Shown here: in pieces, positions 11,646 through 20,195 of the stretch | Position numbering within the stretch: position 1 is the first letter of the stretch | How the letters are laid out: the number at the start of each line of letters is the position of its first letter | Position numbers and translations under genes: made by a program | Notes under the pieces: model-generated | Databases searched by the model: none | What the model saw: only the letters and a program-made list of their open reading frames with translations | What the model was told of the DNA's origin: nothing | Assembly (NCBI GenBank): GCA_963793335.1 | Contig: CAWBZS010000001.1 | Span: forward strand, 806,001-870,000 | Origin: Sva-07 sp963793335 | GTDB taxonomy: Bacteria; Actinomycetota; Acidimicrobiia; Acidimicrobiales; Ilumatobacteraceae | Length of the DNA stretch: 64,000 bases | Direction of reading: 5' to 3'

Positions 11646-13406
11646 ATGCAACAGCGACCGTTGGTCAGTTCTCTGGCCATTCCGTTGGTACTCGCCTTTG
11701 CGGTTGCCTCGTGCGGGAGCGATGACAGCTCCTCGGACGAGTCCACCGCGCCGGGCGGAACCGAACCGACGACAGACAGCACGACCGGTGACGACCAGGC
11801 GGAGGGGACGACGCCGGTCGCCGACGAGGCCGACACCACTGTTGCCGCCGAGACCGGCGCATCGGTCTACGGCGGCACCCTCGCGATGGGCCTCGAAGCC
11901 GAGGCCAACGGGTTCCGACCCTGGGAGGACGGCTGCGCCGAACCGTGCGTCAACATGGCGCGAACCTTCTACGACGTCCTGGTCCAGCAGAACGCTGACG
12001 GCGTGTACGAGGGATACCTCGCCGAGTCGATCGAGCCGAACGAGGACTTCACCGTCTGGACGATGACGCTGCGGCCGGACGTCACCTTCCACAACGGGGT
12101 GCCGCTGACCGCACAGACCATCGTCGACATGTTCGCCATCCAGCAGACGGGCGCGATCTCGTCCGGCCAGATCGCGACAAACCAACTGCTGAGCGTCGAA
12201 GCCGTTGACGACCTCACGGTGACGTACACGCTCGGCTCGCCGAACTCGGCGTTCCCGGCGAGCCTCAGCTTGGTGTCACTCGGCTATGTGTTCGAACCCG
12301 GTGAGGCAGTGTCGAACGCGGACGGTTTCAGTGCCAACCCGGTCGGCACCGGTCCGTTCGTCATGGACAAGCGTGACTTCGACAACGAGACCATCGTCGT
12401 ACGCAACGAGAACTATTGGCGAACCGCCGACAACGGCGATCAGTTGCCATACCTCGACTCGGTCGTGTTCCGGCCGATCCCCGACGAAGGAACCCGCATC
12501 GACGCGCTGGTGTCGGGCACCGTCGACTTGATGGAGACCCGTCGACAGGGAACGATCCGTGATGCCCGAGAGGAGAGCGGGATCAACCTGTACGAGTTCC
12601 AGGGGAACAACACCGGCGGCGGCATGTTCAACACGGCGGTCCCACCGTTCGACGACCTCCGGGTGCGGCGAGGGCTGAACCACCTCAACGATCAGCAAAC
12701 CGTGATCGCAGCCCTCGGCGGAGAAGGCATCTCCCTGCAGAACACGCAATGGTTCTCGGCCGACAGTCCGTTCTGGACACAGGAAGCCGCCGACACCTAC
12801 CCGGCATTCGACTTCGAAGTGGGCACCGGCCTGTTGCAGGAGTACATCGACGATCCGGCCCGATCCGATGGCAAGGCCCCCGGCGAGAAGATCGATGTCG
12901 AGTTGTCGTGCCCACCCGATCCGACACTGATCGCAGCAATGCAGGTGCTCGAACAGGTCTGGTCCGGCTCGAATCTCGTCGACGTGACCCTGACGCAGTT
13001 CGATCAGGCCACCCACATCAACAACGCCATCGCCGACGAACACAAAGCGCACTGCTGGCGCTGGAGCGGCGAGGGTGACCCCAGTACGTCGCTCAACCCG
13101 TTCCTGACCGACCCCGCCGAGTCGATCTCGAACTTCCCGAACTGGTTCGATCCGGAGGCACTCGCGTGGGCCGAGGCCGCGATCCAAACCGACGACTTCG
13201 AGGAGCGCAAGGAGCTCTACTCGAAGATCAACATGAGGATCAACGAGCAGGCACCGGTGTGGTACTCGGGCGGCACCGCAACGCTGATCGCCGCGGACGA
13301 CAACATCCGAGGCGTCGACACCTGGACCCTGCCGAGCGGATCACCCGGCAACGGCACCCCAGGTGCGCTCATCTACTTCACGGGGATGTCCGTCGCCGAC
13401 GAGTGA
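11646..13406 (+). CDS. ABC transporter substrate-binding lipoprotein, oligopeptide/nickel family (SBP_bac_5)
   Basis: 586 aa. A lipoprotein signal ends in the lipobox 'AVASC' (Cys23), followed by a Ser/Thr/Asp-rich linker to about residue 70, so the mature protein is membrane anchored outside the cell. The body has family-5 features: 'GGTLAMGLEAEANGFRPW', 'PDVTFHNGVPLTAQ' (target-site motif), 'VGTGPFVMDK', and a C-terminal 'WYSGGTATLIAADDNIRG'. Family 5 binds di- and oligopeptides, nickel, sugars or other small solutes; the ligand cannot be read from sequence. No permease or ATPase genes adjoin it, so it is an orphan receptor here. Its 3' end overlaps the convergent KAP gene by 34 bp. Confidence 0.9.
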   Translation: MQQRPLVSSLAIPLVLAFAVASCGSDDSSSDESTAPGGTEPTTDSTTGDDQAEGTTPVADEADTTVAAETGASVYGGTLAMGLEAEANGFRPWEDGCAEPCVNMARTFYDVLVQQNADGVYEGYLAESIEPNEDFTVWTMTLRPDVTFHNGVPLTAQTIVDMFAIQQTGAISSGQIATNQLLSVEAVDDLTVTYTLGSPNSAFPASLSLVSLGYVFEPGEAVSNADGFSANPVGTGPFVMDKRDFDNETIVVRNENYWRTADNGDQLPYLDSVVFRPIPDEGTRIDALVSGTVDLMETRRQGTIRDAREESGINLYEFQGNNTGGGMFNTAVPPFDDLRVRRGLNHLNDQQTVIAALGGEGISLQNTQWFSADSPFWTQEAADTYPAFDFEVGTGLLQEYIDDPARSDGKAPGEKIDVELSCPPDPTLIAAMQVLEQVWSGSNLVDVTLTQFDQATHINNAIADEHKAHCWRWSGEGDPSTSLNPFLTDPAESISNFPNWFDPEALAWAEAAIQTDDFEERKELYSKINMRINEQAPVWYSGGTATLIAADDNIRGVDTWTLPSGSPGNGTPGALIYFTGMSVADE

Positions 13407-15937
13407 CCGAGGGCCTGCCCCTCTCGGCCGGCCTCGGTCGATCGCGGCGCCTCGATGGCGTCGCGCGCCTCTCGAAGCCCGTTCACTGCTGTTGCGCATC
13501 CAGATCCGAGCCCCACCCGCGCCCTGCCGAGCGCCGAGAACGCATCTCGAGTCGCCTTCGACAGGTCGTCGTACAGCACCTTGTCCTCGGTCGTGAGCGC
13601 GTGGATCGGGGTGATCGTGAATGCGGTCTTCAGCAGGCGGAGAAACGCGAGGTATGACACCAGTCGGAACTCGACCCCGACCAGGTGGAGTTCATCGACA
13701 CCGCCTTGCGATGGCAGGTCTGATGCTGCCATCGGGTCCGCTGCGCGCAGGAGCCGATCCCTCGTTTCCGCCAAGCGCACGAGAAGATCCATGAGCTCTT
13801 CGAACTGGGACATCGACGTGAGCGGGTCGTCCTCGTCCCCGCGCCGCAGTCCGTGGTCCGACAGTGCGCGTCGACGTGCGTCGAGGTCCTCCGCGAGTCG
13901 GTCGACTTCTGCCGATTCTGGGGCACCTCGAAGGTCGAGAAGTGCGGCGGCGATCTTCGACAATGCCTCGTCCTCGACGAACTGCGACACGGCATCGGCC
14001 GTCGACAGATCCGACATCGACGTCTCGCCGATCAGCGCAATGCGTCGCGCATTCCTGAGGAGGTCACGTGCGATCCCACCCGACGATGCGGAGGCAAACA
14101 GAATCTGGGTGTCGGACACATGTGCGCCCCGCCGGCGAATCAGACTTCTCGCATCGAGGAACGACAACGGGCTCGCCTCGACGACTTCATCGAGCGAGCT
14201 GTCGAAGACGGTTCTCATTCGAATCCCACGCTGTTCGAACGTCGACCAGGCGCTCGACGAAATCGTGACGATGAACGAGCACGACGGGATCGCGAACAAC
14301 GATTTCATGCTGTTCAGCAGGTCTGCGGTGTCTTCATCGACCTCCAACTTGTCGAGTTCGTCGATTCCCACCACGACGCGGTAGCCCGCAGCGTCCAAAC
14401 GGCCGACGAGCTTGCCGAGTTCGTCGACGATGTCCTCCTTCGTCAAGTCCTTGCTGGAGCTACTGACCGTTCTGCCAACCGTCGACGACAACCCGTGGAG
14501 GTTGACGCCGCCTTCGGCCTTGTCGGTCGTCGAGACCGAGAATCGCAGGCGCCGCTCGAACGCTCGCGCCTCCGAAACTGCGTCGGCCGTGAGCACCCGA
14601 CGCGCCTTCTCGCCCTTCCTCTCATTGTCCTCGACGACCAGTGCAGATTTGCGCAGCGCACCACCTCGGTGACCTCGAGACCCCACTCTGCGACGTGACT
14701 CCAATTCTCTCACTGCGCTCGCCAGCACGACCGCGCCGCCGACGGTGACCAGCACCCAACCGAGGTCTGACAGACTCACGCCGGCATCTGGTCTGGCGAC
14801 GATGACCAGGCCGATCGCTGCAACCACCGCCCCGATCATCGGCAACGACCAGCCGAAGCCTTCGTTCGGTTTCGCCACACGGCCGGTCCCATCCAATGCG
14901 ATCGTTCGCTCGCAGATTCCAAGAGCGACACGACGCAAGAAGGCGTACTCGTCGAGAGATGTCGGCGCCGAGATGAACTTGCCGACCACACGCGTCCCGG
15001 TCTCGCCATCCTCGATCGCCGATTGCTGGGGCTCGCAGAACGACCGGACCAGATCCGTCTTGCCGGCACCACGACTTCCTCGCATCCCGATCGTCGCCCC
15101 ATCGGTACGAGCGATCTGCATCGAGACCTCCCGGTACGTCTCGGTGCGAACGATTTGATCGCTCGTCGGTGTCGTCGTCAGCGCCCCGCTGTCGATCTCG
15201 ACAATCTCCTCGAGCGGATCACAGAAGTGGACCATCGTCAGCTCGCGGACGGCTGGTTCCATCGCGTAGTCCCGGACGGCCTCATGGAAGTCCCGCAACC
15301 GAGCCGCCCACGGGCCCAACTCCTGGTGACGCTGGTCGTAGCGGTTGACCAGGAGTACGAACAGGCCCAGCAGCAACAGTGCACCGACTTGGAGCAGCGC
15401 CACAACGAGGAACAGCGGCCACACCCACGACCATCCCTGGTACGAGTCGACCACGCGACGCAGCACGACCTGCGCCAACAACACCGCCCCGACAATGGAC
15501 AGACCGGCGAACACGAACGCAGACGCCGCCCTGGAGAAGTCCTCCCCATTGTCCCGCCACGTCCACTCGAACTCTCCCTCGCTGATGAGACGTTCAAACT
15601 TTCTGCGCACCGGCCAACGGCGACCAAGCAGGATCGACCGGTGAACGAGCGCCTCCTCGTCGACGTCCTCGAGGGCCTCCCCCGCTCGCTCGTATTCCGC
15701 GCGAACGAAGCTCTCGACCATCACATCGCCTTGCGTGACCCCCTCGAGGTCACAGACGTAGCCATCGGACCCTTCCGCGGGTTCTGTCCAATCCGCGCCG
15801 CCCGACCAGTTCGCTCGGACAGCGGCGAGTGGGATCGAGAATCGCGTCGCGATGATCTCCGCTGTGTCGCCATGGTGAGCGACGTAGCTGACTCGATCTG
15901 AAGGGTCAGTCCTCGATCCATCAACCTCGACTGCCAC
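13373..15937 (-). CDS. KAP-type membrane P-loop NTPase
   Basis: 854 aa from the GTG at 15937, which has a strong GGAGGGGGAG ribosome site; an in-frame GTG at 15979 lacks one. Residues ~16-46 ('VSYVAHHGDTAEIIATRF') resemble a LysM repeat. Two TM helices lie at ~139-160 and ~170-197. Walker A 'GSRGAGKTDL' is near 287-296 and Walker B 'YRVVVGIDELDKL' near 519-531, with two further TM helices (~367-384, ~391-408) between them. Membrane helices inserted inside the NTPase domain are the hallmark of the KAP family. Some bacterial KAP proteins occur in defence or mobile contexts, but the role here is unknown. No partner is obvious; the neighbours are the convergent binding-protein gene and a broken phosphodiesterase. 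Confidence 0.8.
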   Translation of the reverse strand: MAVEVDGSRTDPSDRVSYVAHHGDTAEIIATRFSIPLAAVRANWSGGADWTEPAEGSDGYVCDLEGVTQGDVMVESFVRAEYERAGEALEDVDEEALVHRSILLGRRWPVRRKFERLISEGEFEWTWRDNGEDFSRAASAFVFAGLSIVGAVLLAQVVLRRVVDSYQGWSWVWPLFLVVALLQVGALLLLGLFVLLVNRYDQRHQELGPWAARLRDFHEAVRDYAMEPAVRELTMVHFCDPLEEIVEIDSGALTTTPTSDQIVRTETYREVSMQIARTDGATIGMRGSRGAGKTDLVRSFCEPQQSAIEDGETGTRVVGKFISAPTSLDEYAFLRRVALGICERTIALDGTGRVAKPNEGFGWSLPMIGAVVAAIGLVIVARPDAGVSLSDLGWVLVTVGGAVVLASAVRELESRRRVGSRGHRGGALRKSALVVEDNERKGEKARRVLTADAVSEARAFERRLRFSVSTTDKAEGGVNLHGLSSTVGRTVSSSSKDLTKEDIVDELGKLVGRLDAAGYRVVVGIDELDKLEVDEDTADLLNSMKSLFAIPSCSFIVTISSSAWSTFEQRGIRMRTVFDSSLDEVVEASPLSFLDARSLIRRRGAHVSDTQILFASASSGGIARDLLRNARRIALIGETSMSDLSTADAVSQFVEDEALSKIAAALLDLRGAPESAEVDRLAEDLDARRRALSDHGLRRGDEDDPLTSMSQFEELMDLLVRLAETRDRLLRAADPMAASDLPSQGGVDELHLVGVEFRLVSYLAFLRLLKTAFTITPIHALTTEDKVLYDDLSKATRDAFSALGRARVGLGSGCATAVNGLREARDAIEAPRSTEAGREGQALGHSSATDIPVK

Positions 15938-16047
15938 TGTTCCGCTCCCCCTCCGGCCCGACCGCCTCTGGAACCACACGCCGAGCGTAGTGCGGCCTCA
16001 ACGACGGGCCGGGCGTAGCCGGTGGGGGGCGTGCGAGACTGCACGCG

Positions 16048-16342
16048 ATGGCAGACGTGCTTCGGGTTGCGCAACTGTCGGACACGCACTTCGTCGAGCG
16101 CGGCATCGACCCGGAAAGGGGCCACGGCGACGACCGGCCACGACGCCGACCACGTGTTCGTCTGGCTCCACCATCCGCCCGACGCCGACGTGCCGCTCAC
16201 CAACGACCCGGTCTACGCCGCCGAGTGGGAGGCGGTGATCCCCGATCGCCCGAAGATTCGCGGCTTCGGCAGCACCCACGCCTTCAACTTCCCCGGCCGC
16301 GGCGCCCTCGGGCTCTTCCAGGCCGGCGACGGCGAACCGTGA
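16048..16342 (+). pseudogene. remnant of a metallophosphoesterase / cyclic-nucleotide phosphodiesterase-like gene
   Basis: The start reads 'MADVLRVAQLSDTHFVERG', the first metal-binding block (D-x-H) of the calcineurin-like phosphoesterase family. About 20 codons later the frame changes and the sequence continues as 'DHVFVWLHHPPDADVPLT...' to a stop at 16342, resembling the C-terminal part of the same family. The middle metal-site motifs (GDxx, GNHE) are absent. The simplest reading is a gene that lost an internal segment of several hundred bases and is now out of frame. It cannot make an active enzyme. Confidence 0.6.
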
Positions 16343-16393
16343 TGGGACCTCGGCCCCTTGGACCCGGGTCGATGAGTCGGGCACTCTGAGACC

Positions 16394-16795
16394 ATGAGGC
16401 TCGAGATCACCCAACGAGCCGACCTCGCCGTCAGAGCGCTGATCGCCCTCCAGGAGGCGCCGGCTCGGGTGAAGAGCACCGATCTCGCCGACACGCTCGG
16501 CACCACGGCGGGGTTCATTCCCCAGGTGATGGGCCCGCTCGTGCGCGCCGGCTGGGTGCGCTCCTTGCCAGGCCCGACCGGTGGCTACCAGGCCCAATGC
16601 GACCTCGGCACACTCAGCGTGCTCGAGGTCGTCGAGACGATCGACGGCCCCACCGACACCGGCCGGTGCGTGGTCGCCGAACGGCTCTGCGACGCAGACG
16701 AGCCGTGCATGCTGCACATCGCCTGGGGCCGGGCCCGCACCGAGCTGCGAGCATCACTCGGTGGGTTGCGCCTCGCAGAGGTGGCCTCGGCATGA
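16394..16795 (+). CDS. Rrf2-family transcriptional regulator
   Basis: 133 aa. The N-terminal winged helix reads 'MRLEITQRADLAVRALIALQ', typical of Rrf2 proteins. Three cysteines in 'GRCVVAERLCDADEPCML' (C-x6-C-x5-C) sit where IscR, NsrR and RsrR bind an Fe-S cluster, so redox or NO sensing is plausible; which signal is not determinable. Its stop overlaps the next gene's start (ATGA), so the regulator and the YwiC-like protein are probably co-translated and the operon may be autoregulated. Confidence 0.9.
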   Translation: MRLEITQRADLAVRALIALQEAPARVKSTDLADTLGTTAGFIPQVMGPLVRAGWVRSLPGPTGGYQAQCDLGTLSVLEVVETIDGPTDTGRCVVAERLCDADEPCMLHIAWGRARTELRASLGGLRLAEVASA

Positions 16796-17622
16796 ACACC
16801 CAGCGCACCGCACCGACAGCGTCGGCGGCTCCGTCTGCCGACCGGCGGGCCGCGTGGAAGCCCGTGGCGATCCCGTCCGAGCACGGCGGATGGGGGCTCA
16901 CCGGCGAGCCCATCGTGCTCGGACTCCTCCTCGCGTTCTCGTGGGCCGGTGTCGCCATCGGCGCCGCCGCAATGCTGGCGTTCCTCGCTCGCACACCGCT
17001 CAAGCTCGCACTCGTCGATCGTCGCCGCAACCGTGAACTCGAACGCACCGTCCTGGCCCGCCGCGTCAGCGCCACAGAGGTGTTTGCCATCGTGATCCTC
17101 GGGGGTGTCGCACTCGGCACTGCCGGTTGGAGCTGGCTCGTCCCCGCCGCCATCGCGCTCCCACTGTTCGCCGTCGAGCTGTGGTTCGACATCCGCAGCC
17201 GCGGCCGGCGCCTCGTGCCCGAACTCTGCGGTGCGGTCGGCATGGGCGCAGTCGCGGCAGCGATCGTCATCGCCGGTGATGGCGATGCCCGCCTCGCGGC
17301 AGCTGCATGGCTGGTCCTCGCAGCTCGTTCGATCGGGGCGATCCCGTTCATTCGCACCCAGATCGCCCGACTCCACCGCGGATCAGCCAGCAGCCGCTCC
17401 AGCGACCTCTTCCAGCTCCTCGCGCTCGGCGTGGCAGCTGCCGCTGCGATCGTCGAACCCGACGTGTTGCTCGGGTCGGTCGCCGTCGCGGTGATCGTGG
17501 TCCTGCACCTCGTGTGGGTCCGCCGGTCGCCGGTCCCTCCCGCCAAGATCCTCGGACTCCGCCAGATGGCCCTCGGTTTCGCGCTCGTCGCCGCCACCGC
17601 CATTGGCGTTCAGCTCTCGTGA
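16792..17622 (+). CDS. YwiC-like integral membrane protein
   Basis: 276 aa with about seven to eight hydrophobic segments and the family motif 'IPSEHGGWGLTGEPIVLGLL' near the N-terminus. YwiC-like proteins have no established biochemical function; in Bacillus the gene sits beside nitrate-respiration genes. The ATG at 16792 overlaps the Rrf2 stop and is preferred to an upstream in-frame start that lies inside the regulator gene. Pairing with a cysteine-bearing Rrf2 regulator suggests a role in NO, nitrate or redox stress; that is inference. Confidence 0.85.
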   Translation: MNTQRTAPTASAAPSADRRAAWKPVAIPSEHGGWGLTGEPIVLGLLLAFSWAGVAIGAAAMLAFLARTPLKLALVDRRRNRELERTVLARRVSATEVFAIVILGGVALGTAGWSWLVPAAIALPLFAVELWFDIRSRGRRLVPELCGAVGMGAVAAAIVIAGDGDARLAAAAWLVLAARSIGAIPFIRTQIARLHRGSASSRSSDLFQLLALGVAAAAAIVEPDVLLGSVAVAVIVVLHLVWVRRSPVPPAKILGLRQMALGFALVAATAIGVQLS

Positions 17623-17703
17623 ACGACAGAAGGGCCCCATGAAAACCAGGAGAGCCACCCTTCCTGAAACCGGAAGAGCGGCTCTGGCCTGGTAGTTCCT
17701 TGG

Positions 17704-17776
17704 CAGCCCGTACGGGATTCGAACCCGTGCCGCCACCTTGAGAGGGTGGTGTCCTAGGCCACTAGACGAACGGGCC
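17704..17776 (-). tRNA. tRNA-Glu (CTC)
   Basis: A complete cloverleaf on the minus strand. Acceptor GGCCCGT pairs with ACGGGCT (one G-U). The anticodon stem CCACC/GGTGG holds loop CTCTCAA, giving anticodon CTC (reads GAG), and the T-arm has GGTTCGAATCC. CCA is not encoded. It lies downstream of tRNA-Gln in the same orientation, behind gltX, which charges tRNA-Glu. Confidence 0.95.
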
Positions 17777-17878
17777 AAGCAGCGATCCGCAACGATAGCA
17801 GCCGCATGTCGATTCCCACACGGGCGAAAAACGACGGCGCCGACCTCGCAAACAAGCGATGCCGGCGTGCAATCAGAG

Positions 17879-17950
17879 CTGGGGTGCAGGGACTCGAACC
17901 CCGAACGACAGTACCAGAAACTGCTGTGTTACCAATTACACCACACCCCA
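17879..17950 (-). tRNA. tRNA-Gln (CTG)
   Basis: Cloverleaf on the minus strand. Acceptor TGGGGTG pairs with CACCCCA. The anticodon stem GCAGT/ACTGT holds loop TTCTGGT, giving anticodon CTG (reads CAG), and the T-arm has GGTTCGAGTCC. It is 102 bases upstream of tRNA-Glu on the same strand. In bacteria lacking glutaminyl-tRNA synthetase this tRNA is first charged with Glu by GltX and then amidated. Confidence 0.95.
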
Positions 17951-18006
17951 TGGCGTGATGGCCGACGACGAGTCGACGACCGGTGCGGCACAGGATTGTA
18001 GCGGCC

Positions 18007-18681
18007 TCAGTCGGTGAGCGCACTCAGGCGCCCGAACCCGATGATGCGACCGATGGCGACCCCGGCAGCCTCGCTGATCTCGCGGCGCAGCTCGTGCGAC
18101 CCGGTGACCACCGACGTGGGGGTGGACGACGTGTACGCGGTGAACCCAACCTCCTGCGCGGTCAGTCGGCTGCGCAGCGCGTGATACGGATCGGTGACGA
18201 CCAGGATCGACTCGACGTCGGCACCGAGCAGCGATCGAGCGGCGGTCAGGGACTCATGGGTGGTGGTGCCGGCATCCTCCTGCACGATGGCGTCGACGGG
18301 CACGCCGCGCTCGACGAGATAACCGGCCGACGCCGACGCCTCGGTGAATCGATCACCTTCCTGGTTGCCGCCCGTGACCAACACGGTCGGCGCGTAGCCC
18401 TGGTTCCAGAGATCCACCACGTGGTCGAGGCGCGCCGCCAGCTGCGGGGACGGTCGCCCGTCGTATTGGGCGGCGCCCATCACCACGATCGCGTCAACCG
18501 CACGGGCCTGATCTTCAGCCCCCGTCGAGCGCACCTGCCAGAACGAGATCGCCAGGTAGCCGATGCCGAGCACACCGACGATCACCAGCGCAAGGAGTGC
18601 CCGCCGAGCGAAGGTCCGACCGGAACCTGGTCGCGGCGGGGCTGGCGCGGTGAGCGGCGACTCGACGACCGCCATCAGCAT
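18007..18681 (-). CDS. YdcF/SanA-like DUF218 membrane-anchored protein
   Basis: 224 aa. One TM helix at ~28-47 ('ALLALVIVGVLGIGYLAISF') is followed by an extracytoplasmic DUF218 domain. Diagnostic blocks are 'DAIVVMGAAQYDGRPSPQLAARLD', the Thr-rich 'QEDAGTTTHESL' and 'ILVVTDPYHALRSR'. The family includes SanA (envelope/vancomycin tolerance) and YdcF (S-adenosylmethionine binding); function here is unproven. It lies 61 bases downstream of gltX on the same strand, followed by the two tRNAs. Confidence 0.9.
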   Translation of the reverse strand: MLMAVVESPLTAPAPPRPGSGRTFARRALLALVIVGVLGIGYLAISFWQVRSTGAEDQARAVDAIVVMGAAQYDGRPSPQLAARLDHVVDLWNQGYAPTVLVTGGNQEGDRFTEASASAGYLVERGVPVDAIVQEDAGTTTHESLTAARSLLGADVESILVVTDPYHALRSRLTAQEVGFTAYTSSTPTSVVTGSHELRREISEAAGVAIGRIIGFGRLSALTD

Positions 18682-18742
18682 CCACCACCAACCGCCTCGG
18701 GATCACATCGCGGGCCTGCCGCCTGATGCGATCCGAGCAGGG

Positions 18743-20175
18743 TCAAGCGGTGCTCCCGAGGCGCGCACGGGCAAGGTCGAGGCGTCGGAGGGTTTCGTCG
18801 CGGCCAAGTGTCTCGAGCGACTCGAAAAGCGGCGGACCGACCGACCGGCCCGTCACGGCAACGCGCACAGGCGCCTGTGCCTTGCCGAGCTTGATCTCGT
18901 AGGTCGCCATCACCGACTCGAGTGACCCCTTGAGCGCATCGGCCGTCCACGAGTCGACGGCGTTCGGCCCCTCGCCTCGATACGCCGCAGTGACATCGTC
19001 GAGCAACGCTGGCGCCCAGTCGGGCCCGAACGCCTTGTTCCAGCTGGCCTCGTCGTAGTCGATCGCCGAATCGGCAGGCCAGAACAGGAAGTCGACGACG
19101 CCGGGGACGTCTGACAACACGGTGAGCCGCTGCTGGATGTGGGGCGCGATCGAGGCGAACGTCTCGCGATCCCACTCGGCCGGCAACTCGGCGCCAGCGC
19201 GTTCGATGAACTCGTCGAGCGGCATCGCCCTGATGTAGTCGCCGTTGAACGCAGCGAGTTTCTTCACGTCGAAGAACGCCGGTGAATGGGTGACGTCCTC
19301 GAGGCGGAACGCCGCTTCCATCTCGCCCCACGACACGATCTCGCTGCCCGCCTCCTCGGCACCCGGCGGCGTCCACCCAAGCGTCATCAGGTAGTTGACC
19401 ATCGCATCGGCGAGGTACCCCTCGTCGCGGTACTGCTCGAGCGCCACCTTGTCGCGACGCTTCGACAGCTTCTTGCGCTGCTCGTTGACCAGCACGGGCA
19501 CGTGACCCCACGCCGGCGGCTGATGGCCCAATGCGGTCCACAACATCTGCTGCTTGGGCGTGTTCGGGAGGTGCTCCTCGGCGCGCACCACGTGGGTGAT
19601 CGCCATCTCGATGTCGTCGACGACGTTCGCGATCATGAACACCGGCGTGCCATTGCCGCGCAGCAGAACGAAGTCCTCGATGGTCGAGTTGTCGAAGCGC
19701 ACCTCGCCTCGCACGAGGTCGTCGACCACCGTGACGCCATCTGGGACCCGGAACCGCAGCACGCGCCCCGGCCCGGGGCCGAGGCCCCGGTCGCGCGAGT
19801 AGCCGTCGTAGCCCGAGAGCCCGAGTTCCTTGGCCCGTTCCTGGATCTGCTCACCGTTCAAGTCGCAGTAGTAGGCGTCGCCCTGCTCGAAGAGCCGGTT
19901 CGCCGCCTCGACGTGGGCGGCTGCATAGTCGCTCTGGAAGTGCGGCCCCTCGAAGTGGGGGTCGTCGGCGGAGATGCCGATCCACGCCAGCGCATCGATG
20001 ATTCCCTGGGTCCACTCGGGCCGGTTGCGGACCTCGTCGGTGTCCTCGACCCGAAGCACGAACGTGCCACCGAGGCGGCGGGCGAGCGCCCAGTTCTGCA
20101 GCGCCGTGCGCGCTCCCCGACATGGAACATTCCGGTCGGAGACGGTGCGAATCGGAAACGGGGGCCCTCGGTCAT
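18743..20175 (-). CDS. gltX: glutamyl-tRNA synthetase, apparent one-base deletion
   Basis: Charges tRNA-Glu (and, in many actinobacteria, tRNA-Gln). The N-terminus 'MTEGPRFRFAPSPTGMFHVG' starts at 20175 in one frame; from 'RTALQNWALARRLGGTFVLRVED' onward the gene is in another. Restoring one G to the four-base run at 20115-20118 gives the usual 'HVGGARTAL'. The span, 1,433 nt, is one base short of 478 codons, and GltX is normally ~480 aa. The KMSKS-type motif is 'KLSKRRDKVALEQ'. Because gltX is normally essential and single copy, a sequencing or assembly error is more likely than a pseudogene. Neighbours are glutamate dehydrogenase upstream and tRNA-Gln/Glu downstream. Confidence 0.92.
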
Positions 20176-20195
20176 GACACCTCCGACGCTACCGC

